This document shows positions 35,777-44,015 of a stretch of DNA of 64,000 nt, piece by piece (positions within the stretch are counted from its first letter, which is position 1; each line of letters starts with the position of its first letter). The position numbers and the translations under genes are program-made. Source of the stretch: Nitrososphaerota archaeon (lineage in GTDB: Archaea > Thermoproteota > Nitrososphaeria > Conexivisphaerales > DTJL01). The notes under the pieces are model-generated. The model was given only the letters and a program-made list of their open reading frames with translations, did no database searches and had not been told where the DNA came from. The DNA is taken from contig JAJPJS010000025.1 in NCBI GenBank assembly GCA_021324115.1, forward strand, positions 264,343 to 328,342. The letters are read 5' to 3'.

Positions 35777-35854
35777 GTAATGGGCGATGAATTACGGTCT
35801 TATATGCCATGATATAAATAAGTTAGACAAATGTGTTAGAACTATTGTTCATAG

Positions 35855-35864
35855 TATTTATAAA
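35855..35864 (+). promoter_or_regulatory. TATA box of the S-layer-like gene
   Basis: TATTTATAAA lies about 50 bp before the preferred ATG at 35909. Transcription from about 35885 would exclude the earlier ATG at 35876, which lies upstream of the start point. AAAGGTG at 35891-35897 then serves as ribosome binding site. Confidence 0.55.
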
Positions 35865-35908
35865 CCAAGTTTTCGATGCCGCCACTACCGAAAGGTGCAA
35901 AGACAAAA

Positions 35909-38179
35909 ATGAATTATAAGACGATATTCGTAACGACAATATTCTTACTCAGCGTATTCGCATACATCGCACCAGCGATTCCCGCATTTGCATCAACAGG
36001 AACTGCCGGTCTGGGTGTGGTAAACACGCCGTACCTGAAACCGGCATCGACCTTCACACCAGCCGCCAACAACATCACTGTAAAAGGTGGATCTTCGACT
36101 GTAGTCAAGATAGACGGTACAAAAACATCTGGGTACCTAGCATACGATCTTTCAGGAGTCACTTTCTCTGGATCCCAGTTCTTCCTCTACATCTCCACCA
36201 ACGGTCTTTCACAGATATGTCTTGGTCCAAACAATCCTGCTGGTTGTACTTCAGCAGACCTTGAGTTTGCCGGTCCGTTCAGCGTTGCTGCGTTAAGCGG
36301 CAGTCCGCAGAACGTAACCAACGGCTACTCGATTGGAACAGTCAGTGGTTCTAAGCTAGTTGAGGGACCAATTCCTACAAACCTTTCCCAGGGTAACTAC
36401 TACATCAAGGTGTATGACGGCAGCTCTACAAGCGTAGCGGTCAGTGCTCCATTTATACAAATAGTACCCAACCTAGTGCTGTCACCGACTTCTGGCCCCG
36501 CAGGGGCGTCGGTAAAGGCAACAGGCTACGGCTATTCTGCAGGCGGAATCGTCAACGTATCCTTCAGCCCGAAGGTTGATACTTCTGCCAATGTGACAGC
36601 ATCTTCAACGGGCGGGTTCAGCTATACCTTCACCGCCGGCTACCTTGGAAGCGTCGCTTCACCAATGATATACCATAGTGCAACAACGGTCAGCCCCGCT
36701 AACTACCAGAATTTGACGGTGACCGCTAAAGATTACACATCAGGCCTCTCTGCTTCTGGTAATTACAGCGAGTATTACAGGGACTTCGCCTATATCCAGT
36801 CGTACAGTCCTGCCAATGCTTTGCAGACAGTGACGCAGGGTCCGGGAGGCGGAACTCCTCCACCTTATTCGAACGCGTCTTCAGTGAATGGATATGTACT
36901 ACAGAAGTTTAATATAGCAGGAGACTTCTGGAATCCGACACAGAATCTGACCTTCACATTTGCAGGCAGTCCAGTCACCCCCGTGGCTTCCAGTGGCGCA
37001 CCAAACGCAACTGGATACTTCTGGGCTAACTTCACGCTACCAGTCGCTTCACTTGGTAATCACGCCTTCACTGTGTACGATGCCAACACCAACATGTCGA
37101 TAATCGTAAACATTCAAACCACATTCCTTGTATCACCCACTTCAGGCGTCGAAGGTTCTTCTGTAACAGCTCAGGGGTACGGATTCACAAGCAATGCCAA
37201 TGTAACAGTCTGGTGGTTCGGTACCACACTTTCGTCCAGTACTGTAAACCCAGCAACCGACAACATCCTCATTTACAGCACTTCGACAGGTTCGACTGGA
37301 TCGTTCACTGTCACATTCAAGGTCCCCAGCAATGTTTATGGTGGGTCTCACATAATATTCGCTAATGATTCATCCAAGGTGAGTGCTGACGCAGCCTTCT
37401 GGGTCAACACAAGCTTTGCGCTCTCCAGCAACACCGCGGCCCAAGGAAACACCGTCTGGCTCTACTTCTACGGTATGTGGACAGACCAGAGTACTGGTCA
37501 TTACTCGACAACTGATGCAAACTTCAGCGTCGTGAATGGTCAGAGCACGGGTACTCCGTACAATGAAAAGACCTGGTATCAGGTAGGGTATGATAATGCT
37601 CTGGTCTATGGACCATACGTTAATGTCGAGGGCAATGCAACCGGATTCCAGGCTGTACCCATCACTGCTGCCGGCTTTCCAGGACCTCACTACGTCAATG
37701 TGGTAGGATGGTACTTCTACAATTCACTCACGGCTGGCTCTCAGCTTAGCTCCACTTCATTCCTTCTGAACGTGACAGGCACTACAACCGAAGGGGCAGC
37801 GATCGAGTCCATGCTTCAGTCTGTCCTCAACGCACAGTCCACCGAGATGACAACGCTGAACAACATTCTGAGCGGGGTTGGCGCTAACGGTAACGCTATT
37901 GCCAATCTCAGCACACAGGTAAGTGGGGTGCAATCATCATTGACAACACTGTCCAATTCTGTGGGATCACTCACTAATTCGGTGAACAGCGGATTCACAA
38001 GTACGCAGAATTCACTTTCTGGAATCACAAGCACGCTGAACAATGTACAGAGTCAGACCTCGCAGATTCCAACGGTGTCCGGAAACCTCGGAAACGTATC
38101 GACCTACCTAATAATTGCCATCGTACTAGCAGCAATAGTCCTGATACTCGAAATCATTATACTTGTCAGAAAAAAGTAA
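35909..38179 (+). CDS. Probable S-layer or stalk protein with coiled-coil membrane anchor
   Basis: A protein of about 756 residues. A signal peptide (about 1-27) ends near AFAS; several beta-sandwich (IPT/TIG or Ig-like) units follow, including repeated SPTSG-x-GAS/EGSSV-x-A-x-GYG/F starts near residues 190 and 410. A long Ser/Thr/Asn-rich coiled coil (LSTQVSGVQSSLTTLSNSVGS-type heptads, about 645-725) leads into a C-terminal membrane helix and VRKK. That order is like the SlaB stalk of Sulfolobales S-layers. Neutral Ser/Thr/Gly-rich composition, many N-glycosylation sequons, a strong TATA box and a T-rich terminator suggest an abundant surface protein. Confidence 0.72.
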   Translation: MNYKTIFVTTIFLLSVFAYIAPAIPAFASTGTAGLGVVNTPYLKPASTFTPAANNITVKGGSSTVVKIDGTKTSGYLAYDLSGVTFSGSQFFLYISTNGLSQICLGPNNPAGCTSADLEFAGPFSVAALSGSPQNVTNGYSIGTVSGSKLVEGPIPTNLSQGNYYIKVYDGSSTSVAVSAPFIQIVPNLVLSPTSGPAGASVKATGYGYSAGGIVNVSFSPKVDTSANVTASSTGGFSYTFTAGYLGSVASPMIYHSATTVSPANYQNLTVTAKDYTSGLSASGNYSEYYRDFAYIQSYSPANALQTVTQGPGGGTPPPYSNASSVNGYVLQKFNIAGDFWNPTQNLTFTFAGSPVTPVASSGAPNATGYFWANFTLPVASLGNHAFTVYDANTNMSIIVNIQTTFLVSPTSGVEGSSVTAQGYGFTSNANVTVWWFGTTLSSSTVNPATDNILIYSTSTGSTGSFTVTFKVPSNVYGGSHIIFANDSSKVSADAAFWVNTSFALSSNTAAQGNTVWLYFYGMWTDQSTGHYSTTDANFSVVNGQSTGTPYNEKTWYQVGYDNALVYGPYVNVEGNATGFQAVPITAAGFPGPHYVNVVGWYFYNSLTAGSQLSSTSFLLNVTGTTTEGAAIESMLQSVLNAQSTEMTTLNNILSGVGANGNAIANLSTQVSGVQSSLTTLSNSVGSLTNSVNSGFTSTQNSLSGITSTLNNVQSQTSQIPTVSGNLGNVSTYLIIAIVLAAIVLILEIIILVRKK

Positions 38180-38187
38180 GAATATAG

Positions 38188-38208
38188 TTTAGTTTAATTT
38201 TTTATCCA
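38188..38208 (+). terminator. T-rich terminator of the S-layer-like gene
   Basis: TTTAGTTTAATTTTTTATCC follows the stop codon within 30 bases and lies between convergent genes. Confidence 0.5.
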
Positions 38209-38216
38209 ATACAAAG

Positions 38217-39743
38217 CTAGCGCAAGCTCTTACTCGATCTATTGCGTCTGTTCCTTAAAATCAAAAAGACCGACACGACTACCGCAAGCGCAAACGCACT
38301 TGATAGCACGTATATTGATTCCAAGCCGGGGCCTGAAGGGGGTATGTTCTGCTGGGTGGACGAGTTGCCAGAATTATTCTGAATTGGAACAGGAATATTC
38401 ACAGGCACGCTCACAGGATAGCTGACAACGGTTACTGTACCGAATATTGTTTTGTTGTAGCTTGCTTGGAATATAATTTCATAAGTGTACCTCCCTGGCG
38501 GAATCAGAAAGGTAACCGATTGTCCATGGATCGAAGTCTGTGTGATATTTGAAAATGTGACATTCCAATCAAGCGATAAGGCCAGACCTGACGGGATGAA
38601 GGTAACAGCATACAGCTGCTGCTCGTAAAGTTCCCACATCCCACTTGAGACGCCTCCGGAACTGCATCCGGTCCCATTCTGCTCTGTCGCCGAGCCACCG
38701 AACATGAATACGTTTCCTTCAAGAGGGTTAAATGCAGCCGCTGAACCGTAGAGCGGAGGCGGAGGTGTAAACGAAGCCTGCTTAACCCATTCACCATTCT
38801 GGTAAAGCCATGTATCCTGCAAGGCACATCCGGAGGCATTCCGGCCGCCAAAAAGTACCGCTGCTGACGTATTCTTATCATATGTAAATGCCGGAAAAGC
38901 CCTTCCTGTGGGTTCGCTTGCCTGGTTCGATTGATTCACTCGACTCCAAGAACCCCCCGCAAAAATCCATGTGTCAGATAGTACATCTGTTGAGTTCAAT
39001 TGACCACCAAATAGAACGAGTTCCTTCAAAGAAGGGTCGAAGGTAAACCCGGCTCCATACCTGGGGGTTGGTCCTTGACTAGTCGTCAGCTTTACCCAGG
39101 ATTCACCATTAAAAATCCAGGTGTCGCCAAGAGCCCCATTATTTGAAAGGCCTCCAAATAACACGAATTCATTTGACGTCGGATCATATGCAAAGCTTGC
39201 GAAAGATCTGGGAGACGGCGACACAGGTGTGGAGATGGGGGACCAGTCTCCACCGGAGAAGCGCCAAGTATCATTAAGAAAGGAGGGGAAGGAACCGGAG
39301 GATAGACCACCAAATAGCACACCATACCCACCCTTCAGGCTGTAGCCGAATGCGGCACCTGCCCGTGCTGAAGGGGATATTGCAGCGGTCATGTTTCTCC
39401 AGCCCCCATTAACCCAGGCCCAGGTATCCGAAAACGTAACTCCGGCCGAATTCATTCCTCCAAAAAGAACCGTGTAGCCGTCTGCCTTGTCGTATGTCAT
39501 GCTTGAGTAAACCCGGCCAGCGGGGGCCTGGTTCGTTGCTCCTGAAATGGGTAGCCACGCTGCATCCATCGGGGCTCCGACGTAGGAAGGAGATGACGAG
39601 CTGGAGCTCGCAAGTGCGCCAGCATCTGCGTTCGCAGGGCTTAAAGCTAAGGTAAGGTATGGCAGTAGAAGAATAAATAAAATCAGAATAATCGGTTTTC
39701 CTTTCGCCAGGGGATGGCGGGAGGCTGCTTTTCCGGGCAACAA
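38217..39743 (-). CDS. Secreted kelch-repeat protein with C-terminal anchor
   Basis: A 508-residue exported protein. A signal/anchor (residues about 18-40) is followed by six kelch-type repeats, each with an LFGG strand and a DTW turn (for example VLFGGMNSAG...SDTWAW, VLFGGLSNN...GDTWIF), forming a beta propeller at about 60-370. A beta domain, an Asn/Gln-rich linker and a C-terminal membrane helix with RNRRNR complete it. It starts with TTG 5 bp after the stop of the MosA-like gene, so it may be the last gene of the molybdenum operon. Its function there is unknown. Confidence 0.78.
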   Translation of the reverse strand: MLPGKAASRHPLAKGKPIILILFILLLPYLTLALSPANADAGALASSSSSSPSYVGAPMDAAWLPISGATNQAPAGRVYSSMTYDKADGYTVLFGGMNSAGVTFSDTWAWVNGGWRNMTAAISPSARAGAAFGYSLKGGYGVLFGGLSSGSFPSFLNDTWRFSGGDWSPISTPVSPSPRSFASFAYDPTSNEFVLFGGLSNNGALGDTWIFNGESWVKLTTSQGPTPRYGAGFTFDPSLKELVLFGGQLNSTDVLSDTWIFAGGSWSRVNQSNQASEPTGRAFPAFTYDKNTSAAVLFGGRNASGCALQDTWLYQNGEWVKQASFTPPPPLYGSAAAFNPLEGNVFMFGGSATEQNGTGCSSGGVSSGMWELYEQQLYAVTFIPSGLALSLDWNVTFSNITQTSIHGQSVTFLIPPGRYTYEIIFQASYNKTIFGTVTVVSYPVSVPVNIPVPIQNNSGNSSTQQNIPPSGPGLESIYVLSSAFALAVVVSVFLILRNRRNRSSKSLR

Positions 39744-39748
39744 GCGTC

Positions 39749-40555
39749 TTACGCCCTGCTTATGACAGTTCCATTCACATCTTCCGTAAGAGATGAAATT
39801 ACACGTCCCTTCTTTAAGCCATTTACTACAACGATGTCGGCGGGATTTCTGGCTCTTTTCATAAGCTCAAAGACCTCTTTGTCTATGCATGAATTCCGCA
39901 ATTCAAGCAAATCATCAGGCGTACCCCTTTTAATCAGATTGGCATTTTTGTTTAACTTTGGATCGTCGTCATAGATCCCATCAACATCCCTCACATACAC
40001 AATCCTTTTCATGCCGCAGGTAGAGGCAAACAGATACACACCTGCATCTGCGCCCGTAGGGGGATCCCTTCCAAGAGTAGGGGGATGCTCCCATATGTCG
40101 TAAGGAGGCACACCGTTGAAAACCACGGCCCTCGACATCTCCAGCATGGCAGGGAGCATGTGAACCATCTCAGCATGAGTTAGCTCGGGTATCCCTACCG
40201 GGGACAACAGCGCACCTATTATATGCGCGTTGAGTTCTGAATCGAGTCGCCTTAGCTCCGCCACGAGCCCAACCGGTAAGCCCAGGTCGATGGCGACGGA
40301 CATCACATGCCTCGCTCTCTTCCCTGAACCCGTAGCGATGATCATCTTGTTCCTTTTTACGCATCTCTTAATTTCTTCAAGCAGGGGTATGATTGCTTCG
40401 GCGCCCGAATCAATTACTTTCCCACCGATTTGCAGTGCCACTACATCGGGCATTAGAGGGAAGACTTCCACCTGTGACCTCCTCTTCGTATGCTCACTGA
40501 GCAATGTCTCCTTCATGAAGCTCGAAGATACATGCCTGAACGCACCCGTTCTCAT
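39749..40555 (-). CDS. Molybdenum storage protein alpha subunit (MosA-like)
   Basis: A 268-residue protein of the amino-acid kinase fold. The segments ALQIGGKVIDSGAEAIIPLLEEI, SGKRARHVMSVAIDLGLPVG, ELNAHIIGALL, ADAGVYLFAS and VRDVDGIYDDDPK follow the order and spacing of Azotobacter MosA, including IGG-x-V-x-D without the Ser seen in MosB. MosA and MosB form a heterohexamer that packs molybdate (or tungstate) as polyoxo clusters using ATP. The PPY-x3-E segment is PPYDIWE here, without the His-rich version I recall from Azotobacter. I start at ATG 40555 behind AAGGATGA. UMP kinase is the main alternative, but the pairing and neighbours argue against it. Confidence 0.78.
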   Translation of the reverse strand: MRTGAFRHVSSSFMKETLLSEHTKRRSQVEVFPLMPDVVALQIGGKVIDSGAEAIIPLLEEIKRCVKRNKMIIATGSGKRARHVMSVAIDLGLPVGLVAELRRLDSELNAHIIGALLSPVGIPELTHAEMVHMLPAMLEMSRAVVFNGVPPYDIWEHPPTLGRDPPTGADAGVYLFASTCGMKRIVYVRDVDGIYDDDPKLNKNANLIKRGTPDDLLELRNSCIDKEVFELMKRARNPADIVVVNGLKKGRVISSLTEDVNGTVISRA

Positions 40556-40568
40556 GAAATCGTCATCC

Positions 40569-41354
40569 TTACGCTTCGATAATCGATCCAACGGAATCAC
40601 CGTTCAATGCGGCAGATAGTTCGCCTTCGTGCAGGCCGTTAATCACCTGTACTCGTCTGATATTTTTTGCACGTCCCAGAAACTCAACGACGGGCGGCTC
40701 GATGACGAGATCTGGCAGATTCATTTTTTTGAGTTCGTTCACATTGATCCTTTTTATGAACTGTGCTTTGGGTTTGATTTTCGGATTGTCTGAGTAAAGG
40801 CCATCTTCATCCTTAACATATATCATGCCCGCAACCCCGAAGGTTTCAGCAACAAGGAAGCATCCCGTATCTGTTCTGTGGGGTGGTATTAGCCCTATAT
40901 CCGGAAATCTTTCCCAGAAGGTGTAGGGGGGCATGCCGGGGAACACCACCGCTCCCCTCTCTGCAAGGTCGAATGGAAGTTTGCTGCTGAGTTCACCAGG
41001 TGAAAGAACCGGTATGCCTCTGTCTGCAAGCAGCCATCCCAGTATTCTAGCGTTCTGAGTAGCAACCCCCGCCCCCAAGGCTGATAGCACACCAGTTGGT
41101 AGCCCAAGCTCTACTGCAAGACTGTAAGCGTGTCTAGCTCTTGTGCCTGCGCCCGTACCTATTATCAGCTTTTTCCCTCTGTCCAAATTTCTCTTTATTT
41201 CGGCGACCAGCGGCATCACAGCCTTGCTTCCCCTGTCGATTATACTCTGACCACCGACCTTGATCACCCACGCGTCGGGGAGAAGCTTGAAGGTAGGGCT
41301 TTCATTGTCATGTTGCCGCACGTTGATCTGGTTCAATCTGGCAGGCTTGACCAA
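40569..41354 (-). CDS. Molybdenum storage protein beta subunit (MosB-like)
   Basis: A 261-residue amino-acid kinase-fold protein strongly like MosB: LLPDAWVIKVGGQSIIDRG, KLIIGTGAGTRARHAYS, LGLPTGVLSALGAGVATQNA, VVFPGMPPYTFWE, GLIPPHRTDTGCFLVAE, YVKDEDGLYSDNPK and VQVINGLHEGELSAAL. It lies directly behind the modC gene and 13 bp ahead of mosA. The frame opens with TTG at 41354; TTG 41336 and GTG 41321 are alternatives, because a TATA-like CATAATATAC near 41364-41373 would start RNA near 41343. It likely forms the storage cage with the MosA-like protein in the cytoplasm. Confidence 0.85.
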   Translation of the reverse strand: MVKPARLNQINVRQHDNESPTFKLLPDAWVIKVGGQSIIDRGSKAVMPLVAEIKRNLDRGKKLIIGTGAGTRARHAYSLAVELGLPTGVLSALGAGVATQNARILGWLLADRGIPVLSPGELSSKLPFDLAERGAVVFPGMPPYTFWERFPDIGLIPPHRTDTGCFLVAETFGVAGMIYVKDEDGLYSDNPKIKPKAQFIKRINVNELKKMNLPDLVIEPPVVEFLGRAKNIRRVQVINGLHEGELSAALNGDSVGSIIEA

Positions 41355-41383
41355 CCATAAAGTGGTATATTATGCCTTGCTGT

Positions 41384-41989
41384 TCAGAATTTCCTGTAGC
41401 ACTTCCCGCTCTCCAAGACATATTCATGGTCAGCCCATTGGGCATCTTCTTCATTAGGTGTGGCGTATATTACATCCATATTCGAAGAGGCTGCCAGTTC
41501 CTTGAAGGCTTGTATGAATGTGACCTTGCTGTCAATACTTGAAAAAACTTCATCGACGCATATCAGGCTTGGGGCGCTAAGCAGTGCTGATGCTAGGGAT
41601 ACCTTTTCTCTCATTCCGAGACTTAACGAATCCATCCTTCCATCGTAATCTATTCCTAACTTTTGCCGAATTTCGGAAATTTTATTCTCATCGAAGGTTA
41701 GACGCCTGGCTCTCGCTCCCCATATAAGGTGCTTTTTTACACTCAATTGAGGGATGTAGGATTCTGGGGTCACCAACACCACATTACGACGTTCTATGGG
41801 AACCCCTGTTAAATCCTCATTCCCCACTCTCACGTAACCTTTGTCAGGCTTTAAAACACCGGAAACGATCGACAGAAGAGTGCTCTTTCCTGAGCCGTTC
41901 TTTCCCCACACGCAAATGAAACCTTCATCACGGAGCACCACTTCGAGGACGAACTGATTCAGCCGCTTCTTTATGTTCAGGTCGATCAA
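41384..41989 (-). CDS. Molybdate/tungstate ABC transporter ATPase (ModC/WtpC-like), short
   Basis: A 201-residue ABC ATPase with Walker A (GKNGSGKST) and Walker B (LICVDEVFSS). The signature is LSLGMREKV, not LSGGQ. The switch (H-loop) histidine is missing: the position normally reading THD is ATPNEED. The C-terminal TOBE regulatory domain of classical ModC is also absent, which explains the short length. TTG start at 41989, 17 bp behind the permease gene. Function is assigned from its place between modB and mosB. Confidence 0.82.
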   Translation of the reverse strand: MIDLNIKKRLNQFVLEVVLRDEGFICVWGKNGSGKSTLLSIVSGVLKPDKGYVRVGNEDLTGVPIERRNVVLVTPESYIPQLSVKKHLIWGARARRLTFDENKISEIRQKLGIDYDGRMDSLSLGMREKVSLASALLSAPSLICVDEVFSSIDSKVTFIQAFKELAASSNMDVIYATPNEEDAQWADHEYVLESGKCYRKF

Positions 41990-42006
41990 ACCGTAGCCGC
42001 TTTAGC

Positions 42007-42792
42007 TCAGAATGTCCCGGTTTTTATTCTGCCTACCAGTCTGACGCCGATCATGAGTGGAATAGAAACGAGTATCAGAACGGCTGAGGAGGATACGGCT
42101 GCGGGAAGGCCATAATAGCTGTAGTACTGGAATATAAGAACTGAAGCGGGGCTTGTCCCACTTAATGAAAATGGGGCCTGGAGAAGCAGATAGGCGACAA
42201 TAGCAATCGAACCGAATTCACTCATGGCACGGCTCATCGCGATAAGTGCTCCATTCAGCAGACCTTTGATCGAATTTGGCAGTACAACAAACAGGAAGGT
42301 TCTCATGCGGGAAGCTCCAAGTCCGAGAGCGTAGTATTCCTTTGCTGGGCTCATCGATTGGAAGAATCCCTGCATCGATTTTATATAGAATGGGGCAGAG
42401 ACGATCACAAGCGCTGCAACCAGTCCGGTGAGCGTGTCGAAGAAATTTATGCCGATGGAAAGCAGAAATTTTCCGGTTGGAGTCAGCGGGCTGTCCAGTA
42501 CAAGCAAGGCAACTCCGACAATGGGATGAGGAATGACTGCGGGGATGTCTGCAAGAGTCTCGGCCACCGGGTTGGCATTGCGTGAGAGAAAATAAGAAAG
42601 CGGTGTAAACAGCACCACTTCAAAAACGACCGCCAAGGCCGACGCGAAAATGGTAAGCATAATTGATTTCTGTACCTGTGTACCGTAACCGATAGGCGTG
42701 TTGAAAGGACCTAGCCCCCAGTAAAGTAAGACCGCAACCGGCAGGATGAGTAGTAAAAGGGATATGTACGAGATAATTCTGAGCGGATTCAT
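42007..42792 (-). CDS. Molybdate/tungstate ABC transporter permease (ModB/WtpB-like)
   Basis: A 261-residue permease with six membrane segments and the cytoplasmic EAA loop EYYALGLGASRMRTFLFVVLPNSIKGLL, which contacts the ATPase. The sequence fits the ModB/WtpB/CysT branch. It overlaps the binding-protein gene by 4 bases (ATGA), showing translational coupling. Confidence 0.88.
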   Translation of the reverse strand: MNPLRIISYISLLLLILPVAVLLYWGLGPFNTPIGYGTQVQKSIMLTIFASALAVVFEVVLFTPLSYFLSRNANPVAETLADIPAVIPHPIVGVALLVLDSPLTPTGKFLLSIGINFFDTLTGLVAALVIVSAPFYIKSMQGFFQSMSPAKEYYALGLGASRMRTFLFVVLPNSIKGLLNGALIAMSRAMSEFGSIAIVAYLLLQAPFSLSGTSPASVLIFQYYSYYGLPAAVSSSAVLILVSIPLMIGVRLVGRIKTGTF

Positions 42793-43811
42793 AAAGTGCC
42801 TCCGTTCACCAAGAACCCGCCTTGTAGAAGCCGAGTCAGTTGCTGAGGAACGGAAGAGTCGTTATAGAGAACAGAGGGAGAAAGCGGTTCAAGCCCAAAC
42901 TTTGAAAGTGTCGTGGCATGCTTCACCACCCATACTACAAAAGCGTAGGAGGTCGCAGGGTCGGTGCTATCCTTCGGGACGGTAATGTAAAGTATTATGG
43001 GTGATCCTGCCTGCACTCCTGAAGAAGTGTCATATGTCAAACTCGAATAAAACGAAGCCAAGGCAGGATCTCCCTGGTTAATATATGGTGGCAGAGCCAT
43101 CATCTGGAGGCTGTGTGAAATGACAGCTGATTTGTACACAAAAAGAAACTGAATCTGACCCGCCTCCAGAGGTGCGAACAACTCTGCAGCACTGGGTGCC
43201 GTTACGTTTCCATGATCATTCAGCAACCTCTCAACAAAATAACTCTGGTTGTCGTTTGCGTAAAGTCTGCCGGCTGCCTCGAGCGCTAGCCACGCACGTA
43301 GTCCTGCAGGATCGCTATTGGGGTCAGAGATACCAACCTTATAGCTACCAGAGGTAAGGGCCTGGAAAAAGTTATACCAAGAAGTGTTAGACTGGGTGCT
43401 CACCGCAGCCTGGTACAGACTCATTATGCCTTCGGGCGGCGATCCAGAATATGCCAAAACAAGCTGGTCTGTTGCGAATCCGATCGCCCAGCCGGATGAT
43501 TCATTCCCAAGGTATGAAGACGTAACTGCAGATTTTGCCACAGAAATAAAGACGCTTGAAGGCTCTCCCTCAGCTATCTGTCTTGCCAGGGCAAAAGAGC
43601 CGCCGCTCTTCGGCGGCGCATAGGATATGCCTGACGAGTTGGCAAAGCCACCGTACAGGTATTGGGATTCAGCAACATAAGCATCTGCGGTGTAAACAAT
43701 AAGAGGGGAATTAGATTTACCATGTTGTCCAGTGTAAAGCAGATACCCTGCTGCAGCCACTACCACTATGATGATCAGAAGAATCGCAACAGTTGGCCTG
43801 GACACTCCCAT
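42789..43811 (-). CDS. Molybdate/tungstate-binding lipoprotein-like protein (ModA/WtpA-like)
   Basis: A protein of about 340 residues. An N-terminal membrane anchor (AILLIIIVVVAAAGYLLY) is followed by a type II periplasmic-binding fold: LIVYTADAYV, KSGGSFALARQI, FATDQLVLAYS, VGISDPNSDPAGLRAWLAL (the oxyanion-binding DPNxDPxG loop of WtpA/ModA) and FLFVYKSAV. It captures molybdate or tungstate outside the membrane; which one cannot be read. I start at ATG 43811 rather than TTG 43826. A TATA box and a ModE-like operator lie immediately upstream. Confidence 0.87.
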   Translation of the reverse strand: MGVSRPTVAILLIIIVVVAAAGYLLYTGQHGKSNSPLIVYTADAYVAESQYLYGGFANSSGISYAPPKSGGSFALARQIAEGEPSSVFISVAKSAVTSSYLGNESSGWAIGFATDQLVLAYSGSPPEGIMSLYQAAVSTQSNTSWYNFFQALTSGSYKVGISDPNSDPAGLRAWLALEAAGRLYANDNQSYFVERLLNDHGNVTAPSAAELFAPLEAGQIQFLFVYKSAVISHSLQMMALPPYINQGDPALASFYSSLTYDTSSGVQAGSPIILYITVPKDSTDPATSYAFVVWVVKHATTLSKFGLEPLSPSVLYNDSSVPQQLTRLLQGGFLVNGGTL

Positions 43812-43832
43812 CTTTCTAGCTGACAAGGTAGA

Positions 43833-43858
43833 CCGTTATGCAATGCACTGCATAACGG
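43833..43858. promoter_or_regulatory. ModE-type operator (perfect inverted repeat)
   Basis: CCGTTATGCA (43833-43842) and its exact reverse complement TGCATAACGG (43849-43858) flank a 6-base spacer. The outer CGTTAT/ATAACG ends match the ends of the bacterial ModE box. The element lies just downstream of the modA TATA box and covers the predicted transcription start, ideal for repression by the ModE-like protein encoded nearby. Confidence 0.8.
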
Positions 43859-43872
43859 CGTATTTAAACTTG
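43859..43872 (-). promoter_or_regulatory. BRE/TATA element of the molybdenum operon
   Basis: On this strand AAGTTTAAATACGC reads as BRE plus TATA box. Transcription would begin near 43840, inside the inverted repeat. Confidence 0.6.
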
Positions 43873-43963
43873 AATGGTAGGAGAGTCTTCGGCACGTGAA
43901 TAAACCTGCTGTATCAGTTTAGGCGTCACGAATGGAACAATCCTCGGCCAACGTTGAACGACA

Positions 43964-43972
43964 TGATAATAT
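43964..43972 (+). promoter_or_regulatory. Possible TATA box of the modE-like gene
   Basis: TGATAATAT lies about 45-50 bp before the ATG at 44016. No second copy of the operator is seen here. Confidence 0.35.
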
Positions 43973-44015
43973 GCCAAAGGTAAAGGTTAATTCGCTGTTC
44001 ATTTCTGTTTAACGT

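Noticed and set aside
39749-41354. Tandem UMP kinases
   Set aside because: The fold is shared, but two tandem non-identical copies beside a molybdate importer and ModE, with MosA- and MosB-specific segments, fit storage protein better.
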